Assembly (NCBI RefSeq): GCF_014324365.1
Contig: NZ_QEIG01000018.1
Span: 1-64,000 of the forward strand
Direction: 5' to 3'
DNA length: 64,000 nt
Source of the DNA: Algoriphagus sp. AK58
GTDB taxonomy: Bacteria; Bacteroidota; Bacteroidia; Cytophagales; Cyclobacteriaceae
Shown here piece by piece: positions 49,082 through 58,957 of this stretch; the first letter of the stretch is position 1; every line of letters begins with the position of its first letter. The notes under the pieces are model-generated. The model searched no databases and was not told the origin of the DNA. It saw only the letters and a program-made list of their open reading frames with translations. The position numbers were made by a program, and so were the translations under genes.

Positions 49082-51440
49082 TCTCTGCTTCCACCATATT
49101 CTCAATCCCTTTCAGGAGAGCATCGGCATTGAAGGAAATGCTATTGATTCCCTGCGCGATGAGAAACTTGGCAAACTCCGGCCTATCACTCGGCGCCTGT
49201 CCACAAAGCCCGATTTTTTTACCCTTGGCCTTCGCTACCCGTATCACTTCAGAAATCATCCACTTGACAGATGGATTGTTTTCGTCAAACCATTCGCCCA
49301 ATACTTCCGAATCCCGATCTACACCTAAGGTAAGTTGAGTCAAGTCATTCGACCCAATAGAGAATCCGTCGAATAGTTCAGCAAATTCCTCTGCCTGAAT
49401 CACATTGGAAGGAATCTCGGCCATGACATAAATTTCCAAGCCATTTTCCGCTTTCTTCAAACCCAGCGAAGCCATCAAATCCAGAACTTTTTTGCCTTCT
49501 TCGGGTGTCCGACAGAACGGAATCATGATTTTCAAATTATCCAATCCCATTTCTTCCCTTACTCGCTTCACCGCGTCACATTCCAAAGCAAATCCTTCCC
49601 GATACCGCTCGTGGTAATAGCGGGAAGCCCCTCTGAAACCAAGCATGGGATTTTCTTCCTTCTCCTCAAATTGCTTTCCTCCTATCAGATTGGCGTACTC
49701 ATTGGACTTGAAGTCACTCATTCTAAGAATGACCTCTTTGGGATAAAAAGCTGCTGCAATGGTCGCTACTGCCTGGGTAAGTTTGTCCACGAAGTATTCT
49801 TTTTTATCTGAATAGCCCTGGCAGAGCGACTCGATCAGTGTCTTTTCCTCCTGATTTTCCAACTGATCAAAATGAACCAAAGCCATAGGGTGAATCCGAA
49901 TGCTCTTGTTGATCACAAATTCCATCCGCATGAGTCCAACTCCTTGATTCGGAAAAAAGGACAGATCAAAGGCCTTCTCCGGATCCGCCAGGATAAACAT
50001 CGGCTTAGTTTTAGGTAGCTTCATCCCGCGGAAATTGTGTTGAGTTTCTTTCCACTTAAGATTGCCTCTAAAAACTTTTCCCATCTTTCCCGAAGCATTG
50101 TCGATGGTGACCAAATCGCCTGTTTTTAGGGTTTCCAATGCATTTTCTGCCCCCACGATCGCTAAAGCCCCTACTTCCCGAGCTACGATAGCCGCATGGC
50201 TGGTTCTTCCGCCCTTAGCCGTGATGATCGCAGCAGCCTTCTTCATGATAGGATCCCAGTCGGGATTCGTAATTTCTGTCAGTAATATTTCCCCCTCTTC
50301 CAACAGATCTGCCTCTGCCGGAGAATGCAGAATTTTCACTTTTCCAGATGTAATCCCATTTCCTATGGCAAAACCTGATACGAGAAGCTCTCCATTTTCA
50401 ATCAATGAAAATTCTCTTAACAAATAGGCGTCTTTTTCAGAATGAACCGTTTCCGGTCGGGCTTGGACAATGTATAAACTGCCATCCAACCCATCTTTAG
50501 CCCACTCAATATCCATGGGCATTTTGTAATGCTTTTCAATTTGTAAAGCCCATTTGCCCAAGGTTTCAATTTCAAGATCATTCAAAACAAATTCCCGCTG
50601 TTTTGCCGGATCTGTATCCAAATTGATCACCCCACCGGATTCGGAGTACACCATTGTTTTTGTCTTGGAACCGGCTTTTTTAGAGATAATGGCTTTTTTG
50701 CCTTTTTCGAGGGAAGGCTTAAAAACCAAAAACTCATCCGGAATCACGGCTCCTTGGACGATATTTTCTCCCAAACCCCAGCAACCGGTGATCAAAATGG
50801 CATCTTGAAAACCCGTCTCAGGCTCGATGGTAAAAATCACTCCACTACTTGCCAAGTCGGCCCTGACCATAGCCTGCACTCCCACCGAAAGTGCAATGAC
50901 ATGCTTATCAAATCCTTTGTCATGCCGATATTTTATTGCCCGGGCATTGTACAAAGAAGCAAAACAAGCCTTCACCTTTTCTAGAAGAGCTTCCTCCCCA
51001 CGGATATTCAAAAAAGAATCATGCTGTCCCGCAAAACTCGCTCCAGGCAAATCCTCCGCTGTAGCACTGCTTCGTACGGCCACATCAAGTTCTCGACCTG
51101 CCTCTTCGCAAAGCTCTCGGTAGGCAGTGAGTACCTCAGAAACCAGCGACTCGGGAATTTTCCCAAGGAGTATTCTTTCTTTGATGGTCTGGGACACTTC
51201 CCTAAGATTGGAAAATTGAGCTTGGTCCAATTCTGCCAAGCAATCCAAGATAAATTTCTCAAGCCCGTTTTCAGCAAGAAAAAGACGATAAGCATCAGCT
51301 GTGACTGCAAAACCATTTGGAATATGAATCCCCAGCGGATTGAGCTGCTGGAACATTTCTCCGAGGGACGCGTTTTTTCCACCGACCTTTCCCACATCCT
51401 GAATTCCCAAGCGGTCAAAAGCAATAATCAAGTCGTTCAT
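49074..51440 (-). CDS. ppsA: Phosphoenolpyruvate synthase
   Basis: A 788-residue enzyme making PEP from pyruvate, ATP and water for gluconeogenesis. N-terminal ATP-grasp domain (about 1-340, VGGKNASLGEMF, RSSATAEDLPGASFAGQHD); the swivelling phospho-His domain around residues 385-470 with the active His in TAKGGRTSHAAIVARE; and a C-terminal PEP/pyruvate TIM barrel (about 500-780, with MIPFCRTPEEGKKV, FSIGSNDLTQLTLGVDRDS and the terminal GLCGQAPSD). The length matches E. coli PpsA. It is probably monocistronic. The last codon and the stop coincide with a theme C repeat. Confidence 0.96.
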   Translation of the reverse strand: MNDLIIAFDRLGIQDVGKVGGKNASLGEMFQQLNPLGIHIPNGFAVTADAYRLFLAENGLEKFILDCLAELDQAQFSNLREVSQTIKERILLGKIPESLVSEVLTAYRELCEEAGRELDVAVRSSATAEDLPGASFAGQHDSFLNIRGEEALLEKVKACFASLYNARAIKYRHDKGFDKHVIALSVGVQAMVRADLASSGVIFTIEPETGFQDAILITGCWGLGENIVQGAVIPDEFLVFKPSLEKGKKAIISKKAGSKTKTMVYSESGGVINLDTDPAKQREFVLNDLEIETLGKWALQIEKHYKMPMDIEWAKDGLDGSLYIVQARPETVHSEKDAYLLREFSLIENGELLVSGFAIGNGITSGKVKILHSPAEADLLEEGEILLTEITNPDWDPIMKKAAAIITAKGGRTSHAAIVAREVGALAIVGAENALETLKTGDLVTIDNASGKMGKVFRGNLKWKETQHNFRGMKLPKTKPMFILADPEKAFDLSFFPNQGVGLMRMEFVINKSIRIHPMALVHFDQLENQEEKTLIESLCQGYSDKKEYFVDKLTQAVATIAAAFYPKEVILRMSDFKSNEYANLIGGKQFEEKEENPMLGFRGASRYYHERYREGFALECDAVKRVREEMGLDNLKIMIPFCRTPEEGKKVLDLMASLGLKKAENGLEIYVMAEIPSNVIQAEEFAELFDGFSIGSNDLTQLTLGVDRDSEVLGEWFDENNPSVKWMISEVIRVAKAKGKKIGLCGQAPSDRPEFAKFLIAQGINSISFNADALLKGIENMVEAERK

Positions 51441-51586
51441 GTCGCTTCTTTTAGTCTTCTTAAACCTAATCAGAAGGGCATAGAATAACCCTGATAAAAG
51501 TCAGTTGATGGCCATATTTCCCACTTTCGAACAACCTCAGGATTTTTTTGTTAGCTTCACAAACCAAAACCCAAATCCAACAAATC

Positions 51587-52183
51587 ATGAAAAACACCAA
51601 ACTCTTTTTCTTAGCCTTTGCGCTGTTTATCACCTCCTCTTTTGCCGCTTTTGCACAGCTTCAGCAGCCTGCATTGAGCCCGGCCGCTTTCGTTTCCCAA
51701 AATGTCGGCTTCACCAAAATCAGCATAGACTACTCCTCACCGGCTGTGAAGGGTCGTAAAATCTTCGGTGAAATCGAAAAATACGGAGTTACCTGGAGAG
51801 CGGGTGCCAATGCACAAACTGTAATCGAATTCAGTACAGGAGTAAGCGTAGGCGGCAAAAACTTGAGAGCTGGAAAATATTCCATCTTCATGACTCCAAC
51901 TGAGTCTGGAGATTGGACTGTACACCTCAACAGCAAAGCAGCTTCCGTATTTTCTTACATGAAAGACGGTAAAATCGACGAAGAAGCTCTTGCCAAAGAC
52001 GATGCGGTTTCATTCAAAGCAACCACAGAAAGAGGTGGAAATACCGAGCGCTTGCAGTATCACATCTCTGCCAACGACAACAAAACTGCCATCATCACCA
52101 TGGCGTGGGAAGGCGTAAAAGTTTCTTTCCCTGTTGACACTCAAGTAAACCAGAAAATGGAGCAGTTTAAGACTCAATTCTAA
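51587..52183 (+). CDS. Exported DUF2911 protein
   Basis: A 198-residue DUF2911-family protein with a signal peptide (1-23, MKNTKLFFLAFALFITSSFA). The family signature is clear: SPAAFVSQNVGFTKISIDYS, GRKIFGEIEKYGVTWRAGAN and KNLRAGKYSIFMTPTESGDW. It is beta-rich and presumed periplasmic; its function is unknown. It stands alone and is followed by a good terminator. The start fits the signal peptide. No exact promoter box was found in the upstream 100 bp. Confidence 0.9.
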   Translation: MKNTKLFFLAFALFITSSFAAFAQLQQPALSPAAFVSQNVGFTKISIDYSSPAVKGRKIFGEIEKYGVTWRAGANAQTVIEFSTGVSVGGKNLRAGKYSIFMTPTESGDWTVHLNSKAASVFSYMKDGKIDEEALAKDDAVSFKATTERGGNTERLQYHISANDNKTAIITMAWEGVKVSFPVDTQVNQKMEQFKTQF

Positions 52184-52221
52184 GCTCCAAAGCCTTTTCT
52201 GAACCAGGACTTACAAACCTC

Positions 52222-52256
52222 AAAACCTGTCTCCAACACCGAGACAGGTTTTTTTA
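52222..52256 (+). terminator. Terminator after the DUF2911 gene
   Basis: AAAACCTGTCTC (52222-52233) pairs with GAGACAGGTTTT (52241-52252) around CAACACC, followed by TTT. Confidence 0.9.
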
Positions 52257-52279
52257 TGCTTTTTAACTCAGTAATTCTT

Positions 52280-52287
52280 TAACTTTC
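52280..52287 (+). promoter_or_regulatory. Probable promoter box of the sulfurtransferase gene
   Basis: TAACTTTC differs from TAnnTTTG at the last base, 24 bp before the ATG. A weak call. Confidence 0.4.
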
Positions 52288-52311
52288 GAAACAACCTACT
52301 CCCCATAGCTC

Positions 52312-53157
52312 ATGAATTCTCCCATCATTTCTGCAGAAGATCTGAAGACCATTTTAGGAAGAAAAGGCTTAATCCTGGTAGATGCCCGCAATAGCCCCAA
52401 TCCTAAGCAAACTTTTGCCCAAGGACATCTCAAGGGAGCAAGATTTGTAGACCCGAATGAAGATTTAGCCGATATCAAGGAAAATTTAGCCATTGGAGGA
52501 AGACACCCTCTTCCAGAAGTGAGCGATTTTTGCGTAGTCTTGGGTCGATTGGGAATTACACCGGAAAGCCATGTCGTGGTCTATGATGATCAAAATGGCG
52601 CCAATGCAGCAGCTCGGATGTGGTGGATGCTGAGGGCATTGGGACATGAAAATGTCCAGGTACTCGAAGGTGGATTTCAAGCAGGTGTCGCTGCCGGAAT
52701 CCCGACCTCATCCGCAGCGGATCAGGGAGAAGAAACCATGCCCTATCCTGCCTCAGGCTGGAATCTGGGGATAGCTTCTATGGAGGAAGTGGAAGCAGTG
52801 GCTTGGGATAAAAACCATCTGGTGATCGATGTAAGATCTTCCGAACGCTATCGAGGAGAACAAGAGCCCATTGACTTGATCGCAGGGCATATTCCAGGAG
52901 CAGTCAATATGCCACTGACAGAAAACATGGATAAGGAAGGCAAATTCCTCTCTCCTGAAGAAATCAAAGCCCGATACCTTCCATTGATGGGTGAGCTGCC
53001 CAATGAAAATATCATCATTCACTGCGGGTCTGGAGTTTCAGCCTGCCACACGCTATTAGCCATGGATTATGCAGGTCTGGGCATTCCAAAACTTTACGTG
53101 GGATCTTGGAGTGAATGGAGCAGAAATGACAAACCCATCGGTAAGTCTTTAGGCTAA
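52312..53157 (+). CDS. Two-domain sulfurtransferase (thiosulfate or 3-mercaptopyruvate)
   Basis: A 281-residue tandem rhodanese. The first domain (about 1-125, GLILVDARNSPNPKQTFAQG, GHLKGARFVDP) is the inactive scaffold; the second (about 150-275) carries the active-site loop HCGSGVSACHT near residue 239. CGSGV-type loops are seen in 3-mercaptopyruvate sulfurtransferases, CRKGV-type in thiosulfate sulfurtransferases, so the mercaptopyruvate type is favoured. It is cytoplasmic. It is followed six bp later by the hemolysin III gene, which is probably read from the same mRNA. Confidence 0.9.
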   Translation: MNSPIISAEDLKTILGRKGLILVDARNSPNPKQTFAQGHLKGARFVDPNEDLADIKENLAIGGRHPLPEVSDFCVVLGRLGITPESHVVVYDDQNGANAAARMWWMLRALGHENVQVLEGGFQAGVAAGIPTSSAADQGEETMPYPASGWNLGIASMEEVEAVAWDKNHLVIDVRSSERYRGEQEPIDLIAGHIPGAVNMPLTENMDKEGKFLSPEEIKARYLPLMGELPNENIIIHCGSGVSACHTLLAMDYAGLGIPKLYVGSWSEWSRNDKPIGKSLG

Positions 53158-53163
53158 AATCGG

Positions 53164-53811
53164 GTGGAAAAATCTGTAAAAAAAAGAATCCAGACTCCTT
53201 ACGAAGAAAGACTTAACGCTCTTTCTCATGCATTTGGGTTGATTTTTGGCATCTTCGGAATTCCATTTTTGATCCAAAAAAGTCTGCTTCAAGTTGACTA
53301 CCTCCATCTGATTGGAACACTAACCTTCAGTTTGGGATTGCTGATGGTGTATGGCTTTTCGACCGCCTATCATGCTGCCAAGAATCCCAAGAAAAAGGCC
53401 AGATTTCAGATCATGGATCATGTGTCCATCTATTTTTTGATTGCGGGTTCGTACACGCCTATGATTTTGGCAATTCTGAAAATACAAACAGCCATTCTCT
53501 TTCTAAGCATCATTTGGGGTTCGGTGCTGGTAGGGACGTTTTTCAAGCTTTTTTTCACCGGAAAATTCAAAACTCTTTCGGTCATTATTTACCTAACTAT
53601 GGGCTGGTTAGCTGTCTTTTTTATCTGGGATTTGATAGAAAAAATCTCTTGGGACACGCTGGTCTGGATTGGTTTGGGCGGTCTAAGCTATACCATAGGA
53701 GTGTACTTTTATGTAAAAAGCGAAAGGCTTTACTACCACACCATTTGGCATTTGTTTGTGCTTGGAGGTACGGCTGCGCATTATGTGGCGGTGTATCAAC
53801 TGGTATCATAA
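53164..53811 (+). CDS. Hemolysin III (YqfA/PAQR) family membrane protein
   Basis: A 215-residue protein with seven membrane helices typical of the hemolysin III/PAQR family. Conserved acid and His sites are visible: EERLNALSHAFG, STAYHAAK, MDHVSIYFLIAGSYTPM and YHTIWHLFVLGGTAAHY, likely binding a metal at the inner membrane. Bacterial members are implicated in membrane lipid homeostasis, and hemolysis is a historical name. The start is GTG, six bp after the sulfurtransferase stop, so translation is probably coupled. Confidence 0.92.
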   Translation: MEKSVKKRIQTPYEERLNALSHAFGLIFGIFGIPFLIQKSLLQVDYLHLIGTLTFSLGLLMVYGFSTAYHAAKNPKKKARFQIMDHVSIYFLIAGSYTPMILAILKIQTAILFLSIIWGSVLVGTFFKLFFTGKFKTLSVIIYLTMGWLAVFFIWDLIEKISWDTLVWIGLGGLSYTIGVYFYVKSERLYYHTIWHLFVLGGTAAHYVAVYQLVS

Positions 53812-53929
53812 AAACCCCATCTCCCAAAATATTCTTTTTGGAAAAAGAAATTCTAGCTCTCCATTTATCACAACTTTATCGAGGTTTCAGAAGCATTTTT
53901 TATCTTCAACTGAACCCATTAACCTCACT

Positions 53930-55032
53930 ATGACTGCACTTTCGCCCAACCCGACTCAGCGATTGGTTTCGCTGGATGTTTACCGCGGATTGACCATGTT
54001 TTTGTTGGTAGCCGAGGCTTCCTTGGTCTATGATGCTTTGCTGGAGCTTTTTCCCGAGGGACATTCACTCCATCCTTTTTTTCTTCAATTTACCCATCAT
54101 GAGTGGAACGGGCTTCGGTTTTGGGATTTGATCCAGCCTTTCTTCATGTTTATCGTGGGAGTGGCGATGCCTTTTTCGCTAAACAAAAGATTAGCCCTTG
54201 CTGAGGATCGAAGCAAAGTGACCCTGCATATTTTGAAACGCTGTTTGATTCTGTTCCTTTTTGGAACAGGTCTGCACTGCGTGTATTCAGGAAAGATGGT
54301 CTTTGAACTTTGGAATGTATTGACTCAGCTTTCCTTCACCATTTTGGTCACCTACCTCCTCTTGACCAAAGGGTGGAAGGTGCAGCTTGGAGTTTCCTTG
54401 GGACTATTGGCTTTGACCGAAATTCTCTACCGAACCTACAATCCAGAAGTTCCATTCGAGCACGGTACCAACTTTGGCAACTATACGGACCAGCTCCTGA
54501 TGGGCAAAATCAATAAGGGAGGATGGGTGGCCATCAATGCGATCCCAACAGCTGCACATACCATTTGGGGGCCATTTGCGGTAATTTGTTGCTTTCGGCC
54601 AAGCCTGCTTCTGAAAAAATCAAAACCTTTATTTTGGCCGGATTGGCTGGATTGGTGATTGGATACGGGTTGGATTTGACTGGAATCACCCCAATTATCA
54701 AGCGAATCAGTACGGTTTCCTTTGTATTTGCCTCTGGCGGATGGGCCTTGTTGGCATTAGCGCTGTTCTTTTGGTGGGTAGATGTGAAAAATCGCCGAAA
54801 AGGCATTTTCCCGTTTTTAATTGTGGGCATGAACTCGATTTTCATTTACCTATTTGCAGAAATGCTGGGAAGATGGATGAATAAAACGGTCGGAATTTTC
54901 ACTGGAGGAGTCTTTGGCTGGATGGGATTCGGGGAACACGGACTGTTCCTGATTGCTTCCCTTGGTGCCTTGATTGCGATGTGGGGACTATGCTATTTTC
55001 TGTACAGAAAAGGGATTTTCTTTAGGATTTAG
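53930..55032 (+). pseudogene. Heparan-glucosaminide N-acetyltransferase-like (DUF5009-type) membrane protein, frameshifted
   Basis: Two parts of one gene lie in different frames. The first encodes RLVSLDVYRGLTMFLLVAEA and several membrane helices (WDLIQPFFMFIVGVAMPFSL) up to PTAAHTIWG. The reading then continues in the next frame as AICGNLLLSAKPASEKIKTF to YFLYRKGIFFRI. The shift maps to a run of five Gs at 54567-54571; six Gs would restore one frame of about 367 codons. The family transfers acetyl groups to sugars across membranes. Without repair the first frame ends at 54658. This could be a true inactivation, phase variation, or a sequencing error in a homopolymer. Confidence 0.8.
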
Positions 55033-55050
55033 GGAGTGGCGATTTCAGGA

Positions 55051-55135
55051 TTCGTTTGAAAAAATGTAGTCATCACACTTTTTCAAATGAAAAAATGTAA
55101 AACTCAAGACTTTTTCAAACGAATATATGTAAAAC
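55051..55135. repeat. Nested inverted and direct repeat after the acyltransferase gene
   Basis: TTCGTTTGAAAAA (55051-55063) and TTTTTCAAACGAA (55111-55123) are exact reverse complements. Inside lies a further near-palindrome TTTTTCAAATGAAAAA. ACTTTTTCAAAYGAA-type units repeat directly (55077 and 55109 onward). Its structure differs from the degenerate 3' tails, though it also lies at a gene 3' end. Confidence 0.65.
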
Positions 55136-55136
55136 A

Positions 55137-55169
55137 AACCCTCCTAGGGATCAAAACACTTGGAGGGTT
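55137..55169 (-). terminator. Terminator of the alpha/beta hydrolase gene
   Basis: On the minus strand AACCCTCC and GGAGGGTT pair around a 17-base loop; the T-rich stretch TGTTTT follows. Confidence 0.65.
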
Positions 55170-55175
55170 GAATAC

Positions 55176-56207
55176 TTACTTTCCAAAACTTCCCGAATCC
55201 ACATCCTTGATAAACTGGATCACTCCCGGGAAAAAGTGCTCCGGATCGTCGTATTGGCTCAAATGACTACCGTTGGGACAAAGCAAAAATCGGCCATTGG
55301 CTACTTGTTTGGACATCCATTCCATATGTTTGGGGTCCATGGTATCGTGAGTTGCACCGACCACCAAGGTAGGCACTGTAATATTCTTCAACTGATCTTT
55401 AATGTTCCAACCTTTCAAACTGGCTCCAGGAGTAATGCCAAACTCACTGTAACCTTGCATAAATACATATACATTGGGATTGACTTGAGACATCATTCGG
55501 TTGATCTCCTCGGGCCATTCACCAGGAGGCATTCGGAGTACATGCTGGGGATAATGATGCTCGCCTAGCAGCTCCATGTAGCGGGGATTCTCAAAATCAC
55601 CTTTACGCTCGATCTCCATCACTTCAGCAAAAACCTCTTTAGGCATCTGTGGCCCGAGAACTTCCTTGGCATATTTTTCATACTCATCGAGGCTAGACAT
55701 CATGTTGCAAATGATCAGGCCTTTAAGCTTGTCCTGATGCTTCAGCGCATACTCCATACTTAACATTCCACCCCAAGACTGTCCAAGTAGGTAAAAATTA
55801 TCCTTATTCAATCCCAAAGCAGTTCTGACTTGCTCGACTTCATCCACAAATCGCTCGATCGTCCAAAGTGTGGAATCCTCCGGCTGATCAGAATGTGCCG
55901 AACCCAACTGATCATACCAAATAAATTCAATCCCTTCCTGAGGAAAAAAGTTCTTGAAATTGGCGTATTGCTCATAAGTCATGCCCGGTCCTCCGTGGAG
56001 AAGCAGCACTTTCCTGGTGGGATTATCGCCTACACGCTTGGTAAACACCTTGAATTCACCTTTCGGAGTCTGAATCGGAATCATCTGCACTCCTTCCTCC
56101 AGAACCACAGCTGTGGAGTCGGACTGAACCTCTTCCGTTTGGGTTTGGGATTGACAGGAAAAAAGCATTCCAGCCGCTGCGATAAACAAGTAATACAGTT
56201 TGTTCAT
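55176..56207 (-). CDS. Proline iminopeptidase-like alpha/beta hydrolase lipoprotein
   Basis: A 343-residue exported hydrolase with lipobox LFSC (Cys18). The alpha/beta fold has the nucleophile Ser144 in GQSWGGM, the oxyanion motif HGGPGMTYEQ, the catalytic Asp in ATHDTMDP and the His in NGSHLSQ. The long cap domain is like proline iminopeptidase, which removes N-terminal prolines from peptides. The substrate is not proven. It is monocistronic, next to the sugar cluster but with no clear link. Confidence 0.87.
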   Translation of the reverse strand: MNKLYYLFIAAAGMLFSCQSQTQTEEVQSDSTAVVLEEGVQMIPIQTPKGEFKVFTKRVGDNPTRKVLLLHGGPGMTYEQYANFKNFFPQEGIEFIWYDQLGSAHSDQPEDSTLWTIERFVDEVEQVRTALGLNKDNFYLLGQSWGGMLSMEYALKHQDKLKGLIICNMMSSLDEYEKYAKEVLGPQMPKEVFAEVMEIERKGDFENPRYMELLGEHHYPQHVLRMPPGEWPEEINRMMSQVNPNVYVFMQGYSEFGITPGASLKGWNIKDQLKNITVPTLVVGATHDTMDPKHMEWMSKQVANGRFLLCPNGSHLSQYDDPEHFFPGVIQFIKDVDSGSFGK

Positions 56208-56294
56208 GGTCTCTTCGTTTTTAGGATTAGGTCAAATTAGGAGAAAGAAAGATGGGATTCAAGCTTCTTTTTTTGAGTTGCCTTATCCAAAAAG

Positions 56295-56320
56295 AAAAAA
56301 CCCAAACCTTTCGATTTGGG
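56295..56320 (-). terminator. Terminator of the sugar cluster (after the Gfo/Idh gene)
   Basis: On the minus strand CCCAAA and TTTGGG close an eight-base loop and are followed by TTTTTTC, 32 bp after the Gfo/Idh stop. Confidence 0.8.
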
Positions 56321-56352
56321 CCTTTAGCTTTCTTTTTTCAAACTTTATCCTT

Positions 56353-57519
56353 TCACACCTTTTCTACCCACTGCACTCCGGTATCTTTCCAAGCTCGGTC
56401 ACGGGCGGAATCCAACACCGCTTCGCAAACTTTTTGGGTTTCAAAAGCATCTCTGAAAGTCGGATGGCAGGGTTCTCCAGACTGAAGGCTGTAAAAAAAG
56501 TCTGCTACCTGATGGATAAAGGAATGTTCATATCCTATTGAAGTCCCTGGGATCCACCAACGATTCATGTATGGATGATCTCCGTCGGTGATGTGAATAG
56601 ATCTCCAGCCTCTAACCTTACCTTCGTCACTGTGGTCAAAATATTCCAATCGATTCATGTCATGCAAATCCCAACGGATAGAGGCGTGCTCACCATTAAT
56701 TTCCAGAGTGTAAAGCGCTTTATGACCACGGGCGTATCGGGTGGCTTCGAAAAGTCCCAGAGAACCATTATCGAAATGACAATGGAAGATACAAGCATCG
56801 TCGATTCCTACCGCCTGCTTCTGACCTGTTCCTTGGTGAACGCGCTCTTTCACAAAAGTCTCTGTCACTGCCGATACGTCCTTAATCCCCCCATTGATCC
56901 ACATCGCAGTGTCGATGCAGTGCGCAAGCAAGTCGCCGGTCACACCAGAACCTGCCGCATCCACATCCAATCTCCAAAGTGCATCACCTCCTTGAGGAAG
57001 ATCCGGATTGATGGTCCAGTCCTGGAGGAAGTTTGCTCGGTAGTGGAAAATCTTGCCCAACTTGCCGGATGCCACGATGTTTTTAGCCAAAGTTACAGCT
57101 GGCACCCGGCGGTAATTATACCAAACCGTATTTTGAACTCCAGCTTCTTCCACAGCCTTCACCATTCCCTCTGCTTCAGCCACAGTCCTTGCCAAAGGTT
57201 TTTCACAAAGGATCATTTTACCTGCTTTGGCTGCGGCAATGGCGATTTCGGCATGGGTATCATTTGGAGTACAGATATCCACGGCATCGATATCGTCACG
57301 CTCGATGATTCTTCTCCAGTCAGTTTCGTAGGATGCATATCCCCAACGCTCCATAAACGCTTTCGCATTGGATTCTCTTCTGGAGCAGCAGGCCTGTAGT
57401 ACAGGTACATATTCGTATTCCGGGAAAAAGTCAGCCAAACGCTTATACCCATTCGTATGAATTCGGCCCATCAGTCCCGTACCGATTAAGCCTACTCGGA
57501 TTTGTTTTTTATTGCTCAT
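56353..57519 (-). CDS. Gfo/Idh/MocA family oxidoreductase
   Basis: A 388-residue NAD(P)-dependent sugar dehydrogenase. The N-terminal Rossmann motif is [19 protein letters not shown], and [16 protein letters not shown] carries the family's conserved EKP. The C-terminal domain holds the likely catalytic His in [11 protein letters not shown] ([11 protein letters not shown]). It oxidises or reduces a sugar or cyclitol hydroxyl. In the cluster it would interconvert a sugar and its keto form. It lies 212 bp downstream of the TIM-barrel gene on the same strand. No signal peptide: cytoplasmic. Confidence 0.9.
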   Translation of the reverse strand: MSNKKQIRVGLIGTGLMGRIHTNGYKRLADFFPEYEYVPVLQACCSRRESNAKAFMERWGYASYETDWRRIIERDDIDAVDICTPNDTHAEIAIAAAKAGKMILCEKPLARTVAEAEGMVKAVEEAGVQNTVWYNYRRVPAVTLAKNIVASGKLGKIFHYRANFLQDWTINPDLPQGGDALWRLDVDAAGSGVTGDLLAHCIDTAMWINGGIKDVSAVTETFVKERVHQGTGQKQAVGIDDACIFHCHFDNGSLGLFEATRYARGHKALYTLEINGEHASIRWDLHDMNRLEYFDHSDEGKVRGWRSIHITDGDHPYMNRWWIPGTSIGYEHSFIHQVADFFYSLQSGEPCHPTFRDAFETQKVCEAVLDSARDRAWKDTGVQWVEKV

Positions 57520-57668
57520 AATTGAAAGATTTAATATTGAAAGAACTTGTCCGCCGTGGCAGATAAGAAAATTTTAAGATTGTTAAGGAATCAAAAACTC
57601 TTAGGCAGAAGACAGGTTTAGAGTGGTTTAAATCCAGAGAATCAAATTCATTCTCAACTCTAATTTTG

Positions 57669-57703
57669 ATCTCGTAAATCATAAATCTGAATTCGTAAAT
57701 CGA
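57669..57703 (-). repeat. 3' repeat tail of the TIM-barrel gene (theme A)
   Basis: On the minus strand, about 28 bp after the stop, it reads GATTTACGAATTCAGATTTA and on to GATTTACGAGAT. It shares TCTCGTAAATC on the plus strand with the ffh tail. Confidence 0.55.
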
Positions 57704-57731
57704 CTTAGCTTTCTGCCTTCAAACTTCAGAT

Positions 57732-58748
57732 TTACCATCCATGTGCTTCCCTCACTTTGACCATGGCGGCGAGGATGTCATTCCAAGTATGCTGCTTTTC
57801 CATGACTGCATTGGGGAACATACATCCATCCCAGCAAATGTGAGTCATGGCTTTGGTCAGGTTACCATTTCCATCTCTCAGCCAGTAGCCTGCATCATGT
57901 GCGATATCCAATAATCCATTTGGATCGGTTGCTTGGCAGTGACGGCCGGTCTTATCGTGTGATCCAGAACCAAACACGGATCCGTCATTTTGAGCCACGT
58001 GAAAGTCTATGGTCCAAGGCCGAAGGGCGTCTGTTACGGTTTTCAAGGCCGCTTTGATGACCTCTCTATCCTTCAAATCCGCATCTGCAGGAAGAATACG
58101 ATGCTCGGGAGCATTATAGCCCATGGTGTAAAGGAAGGTATGGGACATATCTGCCTGGAATCCCACATTTTTTCGATCCGTCATTTCCAACAATTCGACC
58201 ATGTGTTTCCAGCTGTGCATGCCACCCCAGCAAATTTCTCCTTCGGCGGCAAGTCTTTCACCAAATCCTGCAGCCACATCAGCAGCTTCCTGAAAGGTTT
58301 TAGCGATAAGTTTGGAATTTCCAACCGGATCTTTTGCCCAGTCGGATACTCCGGCAGCGGAATCGATTCGGACGATCCCGTATTCTCGAACGCCCAATTC
58401 CTTCAGTTTTTGTCCGAATTCGCAGGATTTGCGAACCATCTCGACAAAGGTCTTTCGCTGATCGGCTGTACCCATCGCCGAACCTGCCCAGATTGGAGCT
58501 ACCAGAGACCCTACTTTCAAATTGTGCTTGGCAACTTTATCGGCAAGTCTCTTGGGTTCATCAGGATCATCCAGATTGAAGTGTGGCTCAAGTAAACCTA
58601 CATCGATTCCATCAAATTTGACTCCGTTGACTTCGGCAGCGGCAGTCATGTAAAGAAGCGTATCAAAGGGAATGACCGGCTCAGAATCCGGCCCTTTTCC
58701 TACTAAGCCAGGCCAAGTGGCATTGTGGAGTTTCGGGAAATTGTTCAT
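57732..58748 (-). CDS. Sugar phosphate isomerase/epimerase family TIM-barrel protein
   Basis: A 338-residue xylose-isomerase-like TIM barrel (AP endonuclease 2 superfamily). Metal ligands are plausible at Glu and His residues in [45 protein letters not shown] and [11 protein letters not shown]. Such enzymes isomerise or epimerise sugars and inosose derivatives. It has no signal peptide. It lies between the bicupin and Gfo/Idh genes. Its leader, just before the ATG, reads ACTCAACATAACC, one of two similar AACTCAA-rich leaders in the cluster. Confidence 0.87.
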   Translation of the reverse strand: MNNFPKLHNATWPGLVGKGPDSEPVIPFDTLLYMTAAAEVNGVKFDGIDVGLLEPHFNLDDPDEPKRLADKVAKHNLKVGSLVAPIWAGSAMGTADQRKTFVEMVRKSCEFGQKLKELGVREYGIVRIDSAAGVSDWAKDPVGNSKLIAKTFQEAADVAAGFGERLAAEGEICWGGMHSWKHMVELLEMTDRKNVGFQADMSHTFLYTMGYNAPEHRILPADADLKDREVIKAALKTVTDALRPWTIDFHVAQNDGSVFGSGSHDKTGRHCQATDPNGLLDIAHDAGYWLRDGNGNLTKAMTHICWDGCMFPNAVMEKQHTWNDILAAMVKVREAHGW

Positions 58749-58788
58749 GGTTATGTTGAGTTTATTGTTGAATAGTTGAGTTAAAATT

Positions 58789-58860
58789 TGTCCGATGTCC
58801 GTTGTCGGATGACCGATGAAAACATGCTGAAAGACAGGAGACCGAAGACGGAAGACCGAA
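58789..58860. repeat. Theme B repeat upstream of the TIM-barrel gene
   Basis: Same blocks as the copy at 41671-41763 (TGTCGGATGACCGATGA is identical) in the same orientation. It sits between the tail of the bicupin gene (theme E) and the next gene. Confidence 0.6.
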
Positions 58861-58890
58861 ATGTACCAGCATCAACCATCTTTTCCGAAT

Positions 58891-58957
58891 CTTAGGTCTA
58901 GCGTCTTATGTCTCATGTCTAGTATCTCGCTTCTTGTCTCTAGCTTCTTGATTCTCA
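58891..58957 (-). repeat. 3' repeat tail of the bicupin gene (theme E)
   Basis: Starts with the TGA stop; on the minus strand units such as AATCAAGAAGCTAGAGACA, AGAAGCGAGATACTAGACAT and GACATAAGACGCTAGACC follow, a degenerate AGAC-rich run. Confidence 0.6.
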
